Source: Escherichia coli (GTDB taxonomy: Bacteria; Pseudomonadota; Gammaproteobacteria; Enterobacterales; Enterobacteriaceae). From it: a stretch of DNA of 64,000 bases. Positions 33,639 to 43,945 of the stretch are shown here, one piece after another. The notes beneath the pieces were generated by a model. It was not told where the DNA came from. It did no database searches and saw only the letters and a program-made list of their open reading frames with translations. Numbering within the stretch: the stretch's first letter is position 1; each line of letters opens with the position of its first letter. The stretch covers positions 2,480,001 to 2,544,000 of the forward strand of contig CP089930.1 of NCBI GenBank assembly GCA_021307345.1. The letters run 5' to 3'. Both the position numbers and the translations under genes were made by a program.

Positions 33639-34407
33639 CTTCAAATTCCTCTTTCTGTGCCGCAGGTTGAATCGGTTCAGGAGATTTACGCAGCAGGTCG
33701 ATCAGCGCCATCGCCAGCGCGGCAGCAGCAATAGCCAGCACCGGTAACTTGAGCCAGGCGGCGGCAACAAAGCCCAGGATGAAGTAGGGGATGTAGACGT
33801 TTTTCATCATGATTTTCAGCAGCACGGCAAAACCGATTGCTGGCATGATGCCGCCTGCGACACCGAGGCCGTCGATTAAGCGTTGCGGCAGGACATCAAT
33901 GATGGTTTTGGCATGTTCCGCACCGAAGTAAATCGGCAGGAAAGCGCAGAGAAAATAGAAGATGCCGAGCGCCAGCAGCGCCAGATAGTTCACGCGCTCA
34001 ATGCCGCGCGTATCGGCATTTTCCGCCATCCGGTCGCAACGGGACATCACGCCAGACATCACCGAGAACAGGAAGGTAATCCCCATCTGTACCGCGACGG
34101 CGAAAGGTACGGCGATACCGACCGCGACATCGGGTTTCACGCCGGTGGTAATAGCAAATGCCGTACCGACTATAGTACCGATAATTACGTTAGGCGGCTG
34201 TGCGCCCGCCAGCGGAGCCAGTCCCATCCATACCAGTTCCAGCGTACCGCCGGTTAAAATACCGGTATGTAGATCGCCAAGTACCAGCCCAACCAACGGT
34301 CCAAGAACCACCGGGCGATGTATATGGGTTAAGCCGTTAAACATATCCAGGCCAGCGATAAAGGCGAGAATGCCCAACACGAATGCCTGCAACAGACTGA
34401 TTTCCAT
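33628..34407 (-). CDS. agaW: N-acetylgalactosamine PTS permease subunit IIC (AgaW)
   Basis: IIC membrane subunit, 259 residues, with GGTLELVWMGLAPLAGAQPPNV. It is full length; the K-12 copy is truncated. With AgaV, AgaE and AgaF it forms the N-acetylgalactosamine transporter. It is 10 bp after agaV. Confidence 0.95.
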   Translation of the reverse strand: MEISLLQAFVLGILAFIAGLDMFNGLTHIHRPVVLGPLVGLVLGDLHTGILTGGTLELVWMGLAPLAGAQPPNVIIGTIVGTAFAITTGVKPDVAVGIAVPFAVAVQMGITFLFSVMSGVMSRCDRMAENADTRGIERVNYLALLALGIFYFLCAFLPIYFGAEHAKTIIDVLPQRLIDGLGVAGGIMPAIGFAVLLKIMMKNVYIPYFILGFVAAAWLKLPVLAIAAAALAMALIDLLRKSPEPIQPAAQKEEFEDGI

Positions 34408-34417
34408 AATGAATCCC

Positions 34418-34891
34418 TCAAAGTAATTTAAAGAGCTCCACAGCAGGTTCTGTCGGGACGCCCTGAACGAAGCATTCCACTCTGGCGGTTTTCAGATCGT
34501 TAAACGCCGCGATATCACCCGCATCCACAGAAACCGTTTTGGCGATTTGCTGCTTGCCATTGGTGTAATGCATATTGCCAACGTTAATGCGACTCACCGG
34601 GACACCACCTTTTACCAGCGTCAGGAAATCGGCTGGTGTTTTGCAAACCAGCAGGATTTTCTGCCGGTCAGCGGCGCGATGGATGTTGTCGATCACTTTT
34701 TGCAATGACCAGAAACGCACGGCGATCCCTTCTGCCAGTACCATTTCCATCAGGTTTTGTTGTACCGGATCTTCGGCTACCTCGTCGTTGGCGACCAGAA
34801 CCAGATTTGCCCCCGCAAATCCGACCCACTGAACGCCGACCTGACCGTGAATCAAGCGTTCATCAATCCGGCTTAAAACAATATTTGGCAT
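34418..34891 (-). CDS. agaV: N-acetylgalactosamine PTS subunit IIB (AgaV)
   Basis: Cytosolic IIB phosphocarrier, 157 residues, phosphorylated at His15 in the motif DERLIHGQVG. It is paralogous to AgaB. It lies 21 bp downstream of kbaZ. Confidence 0.95.
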   Translation of the reverse strand: MPNIVLSRIDERLIHGQVGVQWVGFAGANLVLVANDEVAEDPVQQNLMEMVLAEGIAVRFWSLQKVIDNIHRAADRQKILLVCKTPADFLTLVKGGVPVSRINVGNMHYTNGKQQIAKTVSVDAGDIAAFNDLKTARVECFVQGVPTEPAVELFKLL

Positions 34892-34912
34892 AGCGTGTTC
34901 CTCTTGTTTTGG

Positions 34913-36193
34913 TTATTGGCCTCCACAGGCTGTGTGGTACTGCGCCAGGATGTCCTGAATATGGTTGATAATGAGCGCCCTCGGCGTTGGTTGTAGCTCG
35001 CCGGAGCGAACTTTGACGTATTGCAGCGGCAGATACTGGCTGATGAGCGGCAGCGGAATTGGGGCATCCGCCAGGTTACGAATCAGATGGGCGAAAGCGT
35101 TATCAATCTGGCTGTCCGGCCAGTAGTAGCGCACGCGATCTGAGTAGCTGTAACCGCGTGCCAGACGACGTGCGTTGCCGTCACCGTGGTAGTGGCTTTG
35201 CCAGTATTCCGGGCGATCGAGCATCACGTTTTCCAGTATCTGACGCAGACCGGAACAGGCTTTCGCTGGCACCAGCTCTTCTTCAATCGCCGCCAGAGAA
35301 AACAGGGCCTCACGCAGGGCGAAGGTCAGCGCCGGGCCAACTTTCAGAATGGCAAAGTGGTCGATTACCAACTGGCGCAGCGATTGCGGCGTTTGATAAT
35401 CGGTAGAGTGAGCTTCGAAAATCAGCGTTTCATAGTGTTCAATCATCTGGCTTAAGGCGGTCGCTTTGGCTGGCTGATAATCAATAACGTTGGTGTGATC
35501 GAATTCGACGCCGGGTTGTACTACCAGGGCAATGATGCGTGGCCAGATGGCATTCAGACCCTGCTTTTCAAAAGCGTGACGATGAGCTTCCAGCGTGGCG
35601 CGGGCGGCATCCGGCGTGGTGACCGCCAGTTCGCTTAAGGTTTCATGAGCGCCGCCAGGCACCGGCACTTCAGTACCAATGACATACACCAGATCGGCTT
35701 CGCCAAAGTGTTCGCGGCAGGTTTCTTCCGCCACTTTCGCCAGACGGGCAGCGCGTTCAGCCACGATATCATCGGTTAAGGGAACCGGATCGCCCTGACA
35801 GGACATACTGCAATCAAGATGGATTTTTTTGAACCCCGCCGCGACGTAGCTTTTAATCAAATCATCGGCATTGGCCATCGCCTGAGCGGCAGGCAGATTC
35901 TGCCAGCGGTTTGGCCCCAGATGGTCACCGCCGAGAATCAACGCGTCTTGCGGGAAATTCAGCGAGTCGGCAAGCTGGCAAACAAAGCCGCGAAAATCGG
36001 CGGGCGTCATTCCGGTATATCCGCCGAACTGATCCACCTGATTGGAGGTTGCTTCAATCAGTAACGGCGTTTGGTTTGCGAAGGCGTAGTGGATGGCGGC
36101 TTCCAGTACCAGCGGATGCGCGGAGCAAACGGCATAAATCCCATTTGTTTTGCCCTCTTTGTGCTGTCTCACCATTTCTATCAGATATTTCAC
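34913..36193 (-). CDS. kbaZ: Tagatose-1,6-bisphosphate aldolase subunit KbaZ
   Basis: Non-catalytic partner that stabilises and activates KbaY. It is 426 residues, of the GatZ/KbaZ family, with [13 protein letters not shown] and [11 protein letters not shown] motifs. It is the first gene of the minus-strand aga operon and is divergent from agaR across an operator-rich gap. Confidence 0.96.
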   Translation of the reverse strand: MKYLIEMVRQHKEGKTNGIYAVCSAHPLVLEAAIHYAFANQTPLLIEATSNQVDQFGGYTGMTPADFRGFVCQLADSLNFPQDALILGGDHLGPNRWQNLPAAQAMANADDLIKSYVAAGFKKIHLDCSMSCQGDPVPLTDDIVAERAARLAKVAEETCREHFGEADLVYVIGTEVPVPGGAHETLSELAVTTPDAARATLEAHRHAFEKQGLNAIWPRIIALVVQPGVEFDHTNVIDYQPAKATALSQMIEHYETLIFEAHSTDYQTPQSLRQLVIDHFAILKVGPALTFALREALFSLAAIEEELVPAKACSGLRQILENVMLDRPEYWQSHYHGDGNARRLARGYSYSDRVRYYWPDSQIDNAFAHLIRNLADAPIPLPLISQYLPLQYVKVRSGELQPTPRALIINHIQDILAQYHTACGGQ

Positions 36194-36225
36194 TTTCCTC
36201 TCCAGGCCAGATAACTGCCATTGCT

Positions 36226-36425
36226 GATCTTTCGTTTTGTTTCAGTTGATACTGCGTCATGGTGAGGTAAAAATAAAACGAAAGGTAATTGTTTTCTGAT
36301 CTGATTCACAAAAGAAACATAATGAAAGCTTCTGAAACAGGAGTCGCTTGCGTCAACGGGCAAGGTGGGCTTGCATTTGCTTAATAGAACGGTATTAATA
36401 ATAAAAACGAAATGAAACGAAAGCT
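36226..36425. promoter_or_regulatory. Cluster of AgaR operator-like sites between kbaZ and agaR
   Basis: Four related sites: ATCTTTCGTTTTGTTTCAG (from 36228), ATAAAACGAAAGGTAATT (36273-36290), ACAAAAGAAACATAATGAAA (36308-36327) and ACGAAATGAAACGAAAGC (36407-36424). All share (C)GAAA/TTTCG steps at roughly 7-bp spacing. They fit self-repression of agaR and repression of the kbaZ operon. Confidence 0.65.
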
Positions 36426-36442
36426 TTACGAAAGGATTTTCT

Positions 36443-37252
36443 ATGAGTAATACCGACGCATCAGGTGAGAAACGAGTGACTGGCACCAGCGAACGACGAG
36501 AGCAGATCATTCAGCGCCTGCGTCAGCAAGGGAGTGTGCAGGTTAACGATCTGTCAGCATTATTTGGCGTTTCTACCGTGACGATCCGCAATGATCTGGC
36601 GTTTCTGGAAAAACAGGGGATCGCCGTGCGTGCGTATGGTGGCGCGTTGATCTGCGATGGCACGACGCCGTCAGTTGAGCCTTCGGTGGAAGATAAAAGC
36701 GCGCTGAACACGGCGATGAAACGCAGCGTTGCGAAAGCTGCCGTTGAGTTAATTAAGCCTGGTCATCGGGTGATCCTCGATTCCGGAACCACCACCTTTG
36801 AGATTGCCCGTCTGATGCGCAAGCACACCGACGTAATTGCGATGACCAACGGTATGAACGTGGCTAATGCGTTGCTGGAAGCTGAAGGGGTGGAACTGCT
36901 GATGACCGGAGGGCATCTGCGCCGCCAGTCGCAATCTTTTTACGGCGATCAGGCTGAACAATCGCTGCAAAATTACCACTTCGATATGCTGTTTCTCGGC
37001 GTGGACGCTATCGATCTGGAGCGCGGCATCAGCACGCACAATGAAGATGAAGCTCGTTTAAACCGCCGGATGTGCGAAGTTGCGGAACGGATCATCGTGG
37101 TCACCGATTCCAGTAAGTTCAACCGCTCCAGTTTACATAAGATCATCGATACTCAGCGGATCGATATGATCATTGTCGATGAAGGCATTCCTGCGGATAG
37201 TCTGGAAGGACTGCGAAAGGCTGGGGTTGAGGTGATTCTGGTCGGGGAGTGA
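36443..37252 (+). CDS. agaR: DeoR-family repressor of the aga genes
   Basis: Represses the aga operons in the absence of inducer. It is 269 residues. The DeoR winged helix-turn-helix is at about 18-70 ([19 protein letters not shown]), followed by a sugar-phosphate sensor domain ([27 protein letters not shown]). It is divergent from kbaZ. Confidence 0.96.
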   Translation: MSNTDASGEKRVTGTSERREQIIQRLRQQGSVQVNDLSALFGVSTVTIRNDLAFLEKQGIAVRAYGGALICDGTTPSVEPSVEDKSALNTAMKRSVAKAAVELIKPGHRVILDSGTTTFEIARLMRKHTDVIAMTNGMNVANALLEAEGVELLMTGGHLRRQSQSFYGDQAEQSLQNYHFDMLFLGVDAIDLERGISTHNEDEARLNRRMCEVAERIIVVTDSSKFNRSSLHKIIDTQRIDMIIVDEGIPADSLEGLRKAGVEVILVGE

Positions 37253-37306
37253 GAAATGGTGCCCGCTGGTCAAAACGGATGCGTTCGGCGGGCATTGTGA
37301 ACACCA

Positions 37307-37771
37307 TCAATGGGTTTCTTCAGTCTCTCTGGTGAGGGTTTCCCAGTCGGCAGGAGGATGTCCTCTTTTTAACATTTTGCTGAATACGGTATAGGCATCT
37401 GTTTTTTTACCGTAGGTGCGCAGCGTGTTTTCATCGTTCATCCATCCCAGAATGATGACTTTCTCTTTTTCGCTGTAACGAAAGAAGAGACGATAACGAC
37501 CAGCGCCAAATTTTACCCGTGACCAGTCTTTATTTTTCCCTGAGCCTAACGACTTGCCATGACGGAATGCCGGTGATGATGGATTGACCGTGATATGCTC
37601 CTCAATAACTTTATGTACTACTGCCAATAACTTTGTGGCGGCTTTTTTCTGATAATTTTCAGGATCTTTCCCCTTTAATGTCTCAACTTCGGCAACTAAA
37701 GCGTCGTAGGTTTCCTGAAAGCAGGGATGAGCATATAGCGCCCAACCATTAACCCTTTGTGGAAAATCCAT
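37307..37771 (-). CDS. yhaV: Toxin YhaV (ribosome-dependent mRNA interferase)
   Basis: RelE-fold RNase toxin of a type II toxin-antitoxin system, 154 residues. The C-terminal half carries KFGAGRYRLFFRYSEKEKVIILGWMND-type RelE strands (about 87-115). It overlaps the stop of prlF by one base, so toxin translation follows antitoxin translation. It appears intact. Confidence 0.94.
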   Translation of the reverse strand: MDFPQRVNGWALYAHPCFQETYDALVAEVETLKGKDPENYQKKAATKLLAVVHKVIEEHITVNPSSPAFRHGKSLGSGKNKDWSRVKFGAGRYRLFFRYSEKEKVIILGWMNDENTLRTYGKKTDAYTVFSKMLKRGHPPADWETLTRETEETH

Positions 37772-38106
37772 TATTCGTCGTCGCCAATCTCATCATCAAT
37801 GTTGACGTCCATGCCAGCGACAAGTCTCTTTCCTTGTTGAATTTCGAATGGACGAGTTTTTTGCGGGTTGTTCTGGATATCTGCATCCAGAAAACGCAAA
37901 AATGCATTCATAGTATGATCCTCCTGTTCATCTCCCACGCGGCACATAAATACTTGCCCACCAGGCAGGATTTCGTAATGAATGCTGTCCAGGCCTGGCT
38001 TCAGTTTTAAGGCCTCACGCACTGGCGCGGGGATAGTTGTTTGTCCGCGTATCGTGACCTTTGATTCAGTGGTCAGTACAGCGTTAGAGCGAGCATTAGC
38101 GGGCAT
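37771..38106 (-). CDS. prlF: Antitoxin PrlF (SohA)
   Basis: AbrB/SpoVT-type swapped-hairpin antitoxin and autorepressor, 111 residues. The DNA-binding hairpin is SKVTIRGQTTIPAPVREAL (15-33). The acidic tail (NIDDEIGDDE) probably contacts YhaV. It is the first gene of the pair. Confidence 0.95.
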   Translation of the reverse strand: MPANARSNAVLTTESKVTIRGQTTIPAPVREALKLKPGLDSIHYEILPGGQVFMCRVGDEQEDHTMNAFLRFLDADIQNNPQKTRPFEIQQGKRLVAGMDVNIDDEIGDDE

Positions 38107-38202
38107 TGTTCACTGTCCTTTTACAGCCTTTTTTCTGCTCAAATTATAATCTTCAACTAAGGTAATGCAAATGCATTATTAATGGATGACGGGACTTGAA
38201 AC

Positions 38203-38232
38203 AATAAAAACATGGCACTAAGGCCATGTTTT
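38203..38232 (-). terminator. garD terminator
   Basis: On the minus strand, AAAACATGGC and GCCATGTTTT form a 10-bp stem followed by a T run, about 20 bp after the garD stop. Confidence 0.75.
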
Positions 38233-38254
38233 GCGAGGCGCGTTCCAAAAGAAA

Positions 38255-39826
38255 TCAGGTCACCGGCGCCGGGTTAAACACCGCCAGTTGGTTATGCAGT
38301 CCCCATTGATCCGAGAAGGTTTTCTTCTTCCCGCTGGCGACATCGAGAATAAAGTGGAACAGCTTCCAGCCCACCTCTTCAATGGTCTCTTCGCCGGTGG
38401 CGATAGTGCCCGCATTAATATCCATCAAATCAAACCAGCGGTTCGCCAGTTCGGTGCGGGTCGCCATTTTAATGACCGGCACCGCCATCAGACCGTACGG
38501 TGTGCCGCGACCGGTCGTAAATACTTGCACGGTAATCCCTGAAGCCACCTGTTGGGTGCCACAGACGAAATCGCTGGCTGGCGTCGCGGCGTAAATTAAT
38601 CCGCGTTTGGTCGGACGCTGACCGGGTGACAGCACTTCTACAATCGCGCTTTTACCTGATTTAGCAATGGAGCCGAGTGCCTTTTCCACCACGTTTGCCA
38701 GACCGCCTTTTTTGTTACCCGGCGAAGGGTTGGCGCTGCGGTCGGTTTTCCCCATATTGAGATAGTTGTCGTACCACTCCATCTCTTCCAGCAGGCGCTT
38801 GCCAACCTCTTCGTTAACAGCGCGCGGCGTCAGCAGATGAATGGCGTCACGCACTTCCGTGACTTCTGAGAACATCACCGTTGCGCCGCAGCGCACCAGT
38901 AAATCAGATGCATAACCCACTGCCGGGTTTGCCGTTACACCAGAAAACGCATCGCTGCCGCCGCACTGCATACCGACAACCAGTTCTGAAGCAGGACAGG
39001 TTTCTCGCTGCCGTTGATTTAATTTGTGCAGATGGCGCTCGGCAACTTGCAAAATATCCTCGACCATTGACTGAAAACCGACATGTTTTTCATCCTGCAA
39101 GCTGACAATACTGGCACTTTCCACTGGAATAGCCGGTACATCATCCGTGCCGATCAGCAGGCGCTCAGGTTGCAATTTCTCGCAACCCAGACCAATCACC
39201 ATCACCTCACCGCCAAAGTTTGGGTTAAGCGAAATGTTGTGAATAGTACGAATAGGCACCACCGCCGCCGGAGCGTTAATCGCCACGCCACAACCGTACA
39301 GATGATTCAGCCCCACCACGCCATCGACGTTCGGGTATTTCGGCAGCAGGTCACGCTCAATGATTTTCACCACGTAATCCACCACGCCCGCCACACAGTG
39401 GACGCTGGTGGTGATGCCGAGCAGGTTTTTGGTTCCCACGCTGCCATCGGCATTGCGATAGCCTTCAAAGGTATAACCTTCAAGCGCCGGTAAGGGTTCC
39501 GGCACTTTAGTTGCCAGTGGCAGCGTGTGTAATGGCGGCGCTTCCGGCAGTACTACCATTGATTCGTCGATCCAACTTCCGCGTGGGATCGCGCGCACGG
39601 CGTAACCAATCACTTCGCCATAACGAATAATTTCACCATTAGCCGGAATGTCCAGCAATGCGACTTTATGCCCCTGGGGAATATGTTCAATTAATTCCAG
39701 CCCATCCGGAAAACGCGTTCCTGCTTTCAGGCCATTATCATTAACAATAATTGCCACATTATCTGTGTTGTGAACTTTTATATAAAACGCAGTCGGCGTT
39801 TCTTGTCTGATTTCGATGTTGGCCAT
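38255..39826 (-). CDS. garD: Galactarate dehydratase
   Basis: Dehydrates D-galactarate to 5-keto-4-deoxy-D-glucarate, the entry step of galactarate use. It is 523 residues of the UxaA family, with an N-terminal SAF-like domain (about 1-100) and a large C-terminal part with GLGCEKLQ and [12 protein letters not shown]. It is divergent from the garL operon. CdaR is the expected activator. Confidence 0.97.
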   Translation of the reverse strand: MANIEIRQETPTAFYIKVHNTDNVAIIVNDNGLKAGTRFPDGLELIEHIPQGHKVALLDIPANGEIIRYGEVIGYAVRAIPRGSWIDESMVVLPEAPPLHTLPLATKVPEPLPALEGYTFEGYRNADGSVGTKNLLGITTSVHCVAGVVDYVVKIIERDLLPKYPNVDGVVGLNHLYGCGVAINAPAAVVPIRTIHNISLNPNFGGEVMVIGLGCEKLQPERLLIGTDDVPAIPVESASIVSLQDEKHVGFQSMVEDILQVAERHLHKLNQRQRETCPASELVVGMQCGGSDAFSGVTANPAVGYASDLLVRCGATVMFSEVTEVRDAIHLLTPRAVNEEVGKRLLEEMEWYDNYLNMGKTDRSANPSPGNKKGGLANVVEKALGSIAKSGKSAIVEVLSPGQRPTKRGLIYAATPASDFVCGTQQVASGITVQVFTTGRGTPYGLMAVPVIKMATRTELANRWFDLMDINAGTIATGEETIEEVGWKLFHFILDVASGKKKTFSDQWGLHNQLAVFNPAPVT

Positions 39827-40322
39827 TATCCCGTTTTCTCCGGTCGCTGGTAATAATAAATTTATGTTGATTGATTCTGATGACAGAAATAATTTTATCT
39901 GCGAGATGGAATAAGAGTGTCAGGAGATGAAAAGTCAGTATGTGATCAACATCACTAATTATCGTGATAGCAGGGCAACCGGGGCAGGCAAAGCGTAAAT
40001 ATGTGCATTGGCACGCAGCGTGATAGGCATATGCTCAAAATAATATTTATATCAGACAAACATAATGAGCATTTGCACAATGCCTATTGTTTCTGTGCTG
40101 ATTATACTCATTGTCGAAAACGGATTTATTATTGTGCAGTGGCCAATATTCGTTAATAGAATATTTAATAAATAGCACTGACCTTTTTGCTATCGACTGA
40201 ATATAAACATGATTAGTGGGATTGATGAATAAGGAACGCATGTGCCTTTTTAATCTTACTGCCTATTTTTATTGTCATCGAAGAGATTGCCCTCTTTCAA
40301 TACTGCACCAGGAAGCCTGATT
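39827..40322. other. garD-garL intergenic region without garP
   Basis: About 500 AT-rich bases with no ORF of note. Candidate regulatory palindromes are GTGC-ATTG-GCAC (40003-40014), ACAAT-GCCT-ATTGT (40077-40090) and a wider pair ATGCTCA (40031-40037) / TGAGCAT (40066-40072). They could bind CdaR, but I do not know its consensus. Confidence 0.5.
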
Positions 40323-40355
40323 GGCGACATTAAACGTATGGAATTGCAGAAATAA
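40323..40355 (+). pseudogene. garP: garP remnant (last codons of galactarate transporter)
   Basis: GGC GAC ATT AAA CGT ATG GAA TTG CAG AAA TAA reads GDIKRMELQK-stop, which I recall as the exact C-terminus of GarP. The stop is 15 bp before garL, as expected for garP. Upstream the frame reads FNTAPGSLI, unlike GarP's last membrane helix, so the other ~430 codons are gone. Confidence 0.75.
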
Positions 40356-40370
40356 GCAAAGGTATAAGCG

Positions 40371-41141
40371 ATGAATAACGATATTTTCCCAAATAAGTTC
40401 AAAGCCGCGTTGGCAGCGAAACAGGTACAGATTGGCTGCTGGTCAGCACTTTCTAACCCAATTAGCACGGAAGTTCTTGGTTTAGCTGGCTTTGACTGGC
40501 TGGTGCTGGATGGCGAACATGCGCCAAACGATATCTCCACGTTCATTCCTCAGTTGATGGCTCTGAAGGGGAGCGTCAGCGCGCCAGTGGTGCGTGTACC
40601 GACCAACGAACCGGTGATCATCAAGCGTCTGCTGGATATCGGTTTTTATAACTTCCTGATCCCCTTTGTGGAAACGAAAGAAGAAGCGGTGCAGGCGGTG
40701 GCATCTACCCGTTATCCACCAGAAGGTATTCGCGGCGTCTCCGTTTCTCACCGCGCCAATATGTTTGGCACCGTGGCGGATTACTTCGCTCAGTCGAATA
40801 AGAACATCACCATTCTGGTGCAAATTGAAAGCCAGCAAGGCGTTGATAACGTTGATGCTATCACCGCAACCGAAGGCGTGGACGGTATCTTCGTTGGCCC
40901 CAGCGATCTGGCAGCGGCATTAGGCCATCTCGGCAATGCGTCGCATCCAGATGTGCAAAAAGCGATTCAACATATTTTTAATCGCGCCAGAGCCAACGGC
41001 AAACCCTGCGGCATCCTCGCCCCTGTCGAAGCCGATGCGCGTCGTTATCTGGAATGGGGCGCTACGTTTGTGGCCGTCGGCAGCGATCTCGGCGTATTCC
41101 GTTCCGCCACGCAGAAACTGGCAGATACCTTTAAAAAATAA
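40371..41141 (+). CDS. garL: 5-keto-4-deoxy-D-glucarate aldolase
   Basis: Mg-dependent class II aldolase of the HpcH/HpaI family. It cleaves the garD product to pyruvate and tartronate semialdehyde. It is 256 residues, with [12 protein letters not shown] (substrate/catalytic His) and [14 protein letters not shown]. An AAAGG ribosome site precedes ATG 40371. It is now the first intact gene of the operon. Confidence 0.97.
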   Translation: MNNDIFPNKFKAALAAKQVQIGCWSALSNPISTEVLGLAGFDWLVLDGEHAPNDISTFIPQLMALKGSVSAPVVRVPTNEPVIIKRLLDIGFYNFLIPFVETKEEAVQAVASTRYPPEGIRGVSVSHRANMFGTVADYFAQSNKNITILVQIESQQGVDNVDAITATEGVDGIFVGPSDLAAALGHLGNASHPDVQKAIQHIFNRARANGKPCGILAPVEADARRYLEWGATFVAVGSDLGVFRSATQKLADTFKK

Positions 41142-41176
41142 CCACCACCGCAACAAGAGAGATGATTGATATGACT

Positions 41177-42061
41177 ATGAAAGTTGGTTTTATTGGCCTG
41201 GGTATTATGGGTAAACCAATGAGTAAAAACCTCCTGAAAGCAGGTTACTCGCTGGTGGTTGCTGACCGTAACCCTGAAGCCATTGCTGAAGTGATTGCCG
41301 CAGGCGCAGAAACAGCGTCTACGGCTAAAACTATCGCTGAACAGTGCGACGTCATCATAACCATGCTGCCAAACTCCCCTCATGTGAAAGAGGTGGCGCT
41401 GGGTGAAAATGGCATCATTGAAGGCGCGAAGCCAGGTACGGTATTGATCGATATGAGTTCAATCGCTCCGCTGGCAAGCCGTGAAATCAGCGAAACACTG
41501 AAAGCGAAAGGTATTGATATGCTGGACGCCCCGGTGAGCGGCGGTGAACCGAAAGCCATCGACGGTACGCTGTCAGTGATGGTGGGCGGCGACAAGGCTA
41601 TTTTCGACAAATACTATGATTTGATGAAAGCGATGGCGGGTTCCGTGGTGCATACCGGGGAAATCGGTGCAGGTAACGTCACCAAACTGGCAAACCAGGT
41701 CATTGTGGCGCTGAATATTGCCGCGATGTCAGAAGCGTTAACGCTGGCAACCAAGGCGGGCGTTAACCCGGATCTGGTTTATCAGGCAATTCGCGGTGGA
41801 CTGGCGGGCAGTACCGTTCTTGACGCCAAAGCGCCTATGGTCATGGACAGAAACTTCAAGCCAGGCTTCCGTATTGATCTGCATATTAAGGATCTGGCAA
41901 ATGCGCTGGATACCTCCCACGGCGTTGGTGCGCAATTGCCGCTAACTGCTGCGGTTATGGAGATGATGCAGGCACTACGTGCCGATGGTTTGGGAACGGC
42001 GGATCATAGCGCCCTGGCGTGCTACTACGAAAAACTGGCGAAAGTCGAAGTTACTCGTTAA
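41177..42061 (+). CDS. garR: Tartronate semialdehyde reductase
   Basis: NAD(P)H-dependent reduction of tartronate semialdehyde to D-glycerate. It is 294 residues of the beta-hydroxyacid dehydrogenase family: Rossmann motif GFIGLGIMGKPM at 4-15, the substrate loop DAPVSGGEPKA, and the catalytic-lysine helix GNVTKLANQ. I chose ATG 41177 (MKVGFIG); an ATG two codons earlier is possible. Confidence 0.96.
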   Translation: MKVGFIGLGIMGKPMSKNLLKAGYSLVVADRNPEAIAEVIAAGAETASTAKTIAEQCDVIITMLPNSPHVKEVALGENGIIEGAKPGTVLIDMSSIAPLASREISETLKAKGIDMLDAPVSGGEPKAIDGTLSVMVGGDKAIFDKYYDLMKAMAGSVVHTGEIGAGNVTKLANQVIVALNIAAMSEALTLATKAGVNPDLVYQAIRGGLAGSTVLDAKAPMVMDRNFKPGFRIDLHIKDLANALDTSHGVGAQLPLTAAVMEMMQALRADGLGTADHSALACYYEKLAKVEVTR

Positions 42062-42070
42062 TGACGTCGC

Positions 42071-42110
42071 GCCCGGATGGCGTATTGCAATCCGGGCCTG
42101 GAATCCAGGC
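42071..42110 (+). other. Tandem hairpins between garR and garK
   Basis: GCCCGGAT (42071-42078) pairs with ATCCGGGC (42090-42097), and GCCTGGA / TCCAGGC (42096-42110) makes a second stem that shares its first bases. No T run follows, so these look like mRNA stability or processing structures. Confidence 0.55.
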
Positions 42111-42157
42111 CGAATAAGAGAAACGCCCTCCGGCGTCATGTGGTAACAGGCACAGGT

Positions 42158-43303
42158 ATGAAAATCGTAATCGCCCCAGACTCTTATAAAGAAAGTTTAT
42201 CTGCCAGCGAGGTTGCGCAGGCGATAGAAAAAGGATTTCGGGAAATTTTTCCTGATGCACAGTACGTTTCTGTTCCGGTTGCTGATGGCGGCGAAGGAAC
42301 GGTGGAAGCGATGATTGCAGCTACCCAGGGTTCCGAACGTCACGCCTGGGTTACAGGGCCACTGGGCGAGAAGGTGAATGCCAGTTGGGGGATCTCTGGC
42401 GATGGTAAAACCGCGTTTATTGAAATGGCGGCGGCCAGTGGGCTGGCGTTAGTACCGTCGGAAAAGCGTGATCCGTTGGTGACGACTTCTCGCGGCACGG
42501 GAGAGTTAATTTTGCAGGCGCTGGAGAGTGGCGCGACCAGTATTATTATTGGCATCGGCGGCAGTGCCACCAACGACGGCGGTGCGGGGATGATGCAGGC
42601 GCTGGGGGCGAAGTTAAGCGATGTCAACGGTAATGAAATCGGTTTTGGCGGCGGCAGTCTTAATACCCTGAATGATATTGATATCTCCGGCCTCGATCCG
42701 CGTTTAAAAGATTGCGCTATTCGCGTCGCCTGCGATGTCACTAATCCACTGGTGGGCGATAACGGTGCTTCGCGTATTTTTGGCCCGCAAAAAGGGGCTA
42801 ATGAAGCCACGATTATCGAGCTGGACAAGAATCTCTCTCACTATGCTGATGTCATCAAAAAATCGCTGCATGTTGATGTGAAATACGTCCCCGGTGCAGG
42901 GGCTGCAGGCGGTATGGGGGCGGCGCTAATGGCGTTTCTTGGCGCAGAGCTAAAGAGCGGCATTGAGATTGTGACGACGGCGCTCAATCTGGAAGAACAT
43001 ATTTATGATTGCTCGTTGGTGATCACCGGAGAAGGTCGCATCGATAGCCAGAGCGTTCACGGCAAAGTGCCGATTGGCGTAGCGAACGTCGCGAAGAAAT
43101 ACAATAAACCGGTAATTGGTATTGCGGGTAGTCTAACGAAGGATGTCGGCGTTGTGCATCAGCATGGCATCGATGCTGTATTCAGCGTGTTGAACAGTAT
43201 TGTTACGCTGGATGAAGCTTTCAGCGGGGCTTATGACAATATTTACCGTGCTTCACGCAATATCGCCGCGACGCTGGCGATTGGAATGCGTAACGCGGGG
43301 TGA
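42158..43303 (+). CDS. garK: Glycerate 2-kinase
   Basis: Phosphorylates D-glycerate to 2-phosphoglycerate, feeding galactarate carbon into glycolysis. It is 381 residues from ATG 42158 (MKIVIAPDSYKES). Family motifs include VADGGEGTVEA and GIGGSATNDGGAGM. The frame continues upstream to 42077 through the hairpins, so the later start is preferred. Its 3' end holds the rnpB -35 box. The protein differs from K-12 at a number of scattered sites. Confidence 0.96.
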   Translation: MKIVIAPDSYKESLSASEVAQAIEKGFREIFPDAQYVSVPVADGGEGTVEAMIAATQGSERHAWVTGPLGEKVNASWGISGDGKTAFIEMAAASGLALVPSEKRDPLVTTSRGTGELILQALESGATSIIIGIGGSATNDGGAGMMQALGAKLSDVNGNEIGFGGGSLNTLNDIDISGLDPRLKDCAIRVACDVTNPLVGDNGASRIFGPQKGANEATIIELDKNLSHYADVIKKSLHVDVKYVPGAGAAGGMGAALMAFLGAELKSGIEIVTTALNLEEHIYDCSLVITGEGRIDSQSVHGKVPIGVANVAKKYNKPVIGIAGSLTKDVGVVHQHGIDAVFSVLNSIVTLDEAFSGAYDNIYRASRNIAATLAIGMRNAG

Positions 43304-43328
43304 CAAGGGCGCGCAAACCCTCTATACT
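43300..43328 (+). promoter_or_regulatory. rnpB promoter
   Basis: -35 GTGACA (43300-43305, overlapping the garK stop), 17-bp spacer, -10 TATACT (43323-43328), then a GC-rich discriminator (TCGCGCC) before the start at 43336. The discriminator is typical of stringently controlled stable-RNA promoters. Confidence 0.85.
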
Positions 43329-43335
43329 TCGCGCC

Positions 43336-43712
<377 letters not shown>

Positions 43713-43722
43713 CTTCAACAGA

Positions 43723-43753
43723 AACCCGCCAGTGCAAAACTGGCGGGTTTTTG
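43723..43753 (+). terminator. rnpB terminator
   Basis: AACCCGCCAGT / ACTGGCGGGTT stem followed by T's, 11 bp after mature M1 RNA. Confidence 0.92.
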
Positions 43754-43945
43754 CTTTTGAAGCAGGCAGTAAGATGAATGACTGTCCACGACGCTATACC
43801 CAAAAGAAAGCGGCCTGTTGGTTCAATATAAACACTCTTTTTAGTCACCCCGTGCTCTCTTCTGATAACTTACTTCGAATGGCAATTATTAGTTTTGTGA
43901 TCCTCAACACAAAATACTGTTCTGCAACCGGAATGCGAGAATAAA

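Noticed and set aside
40047-40241. A 64-codon minus-strand ORF in the garD-garL gap
   Set aside because: Low-complexity AT-rich sequence with no ribosome site and no known relatives; kept only as part of the described gap.
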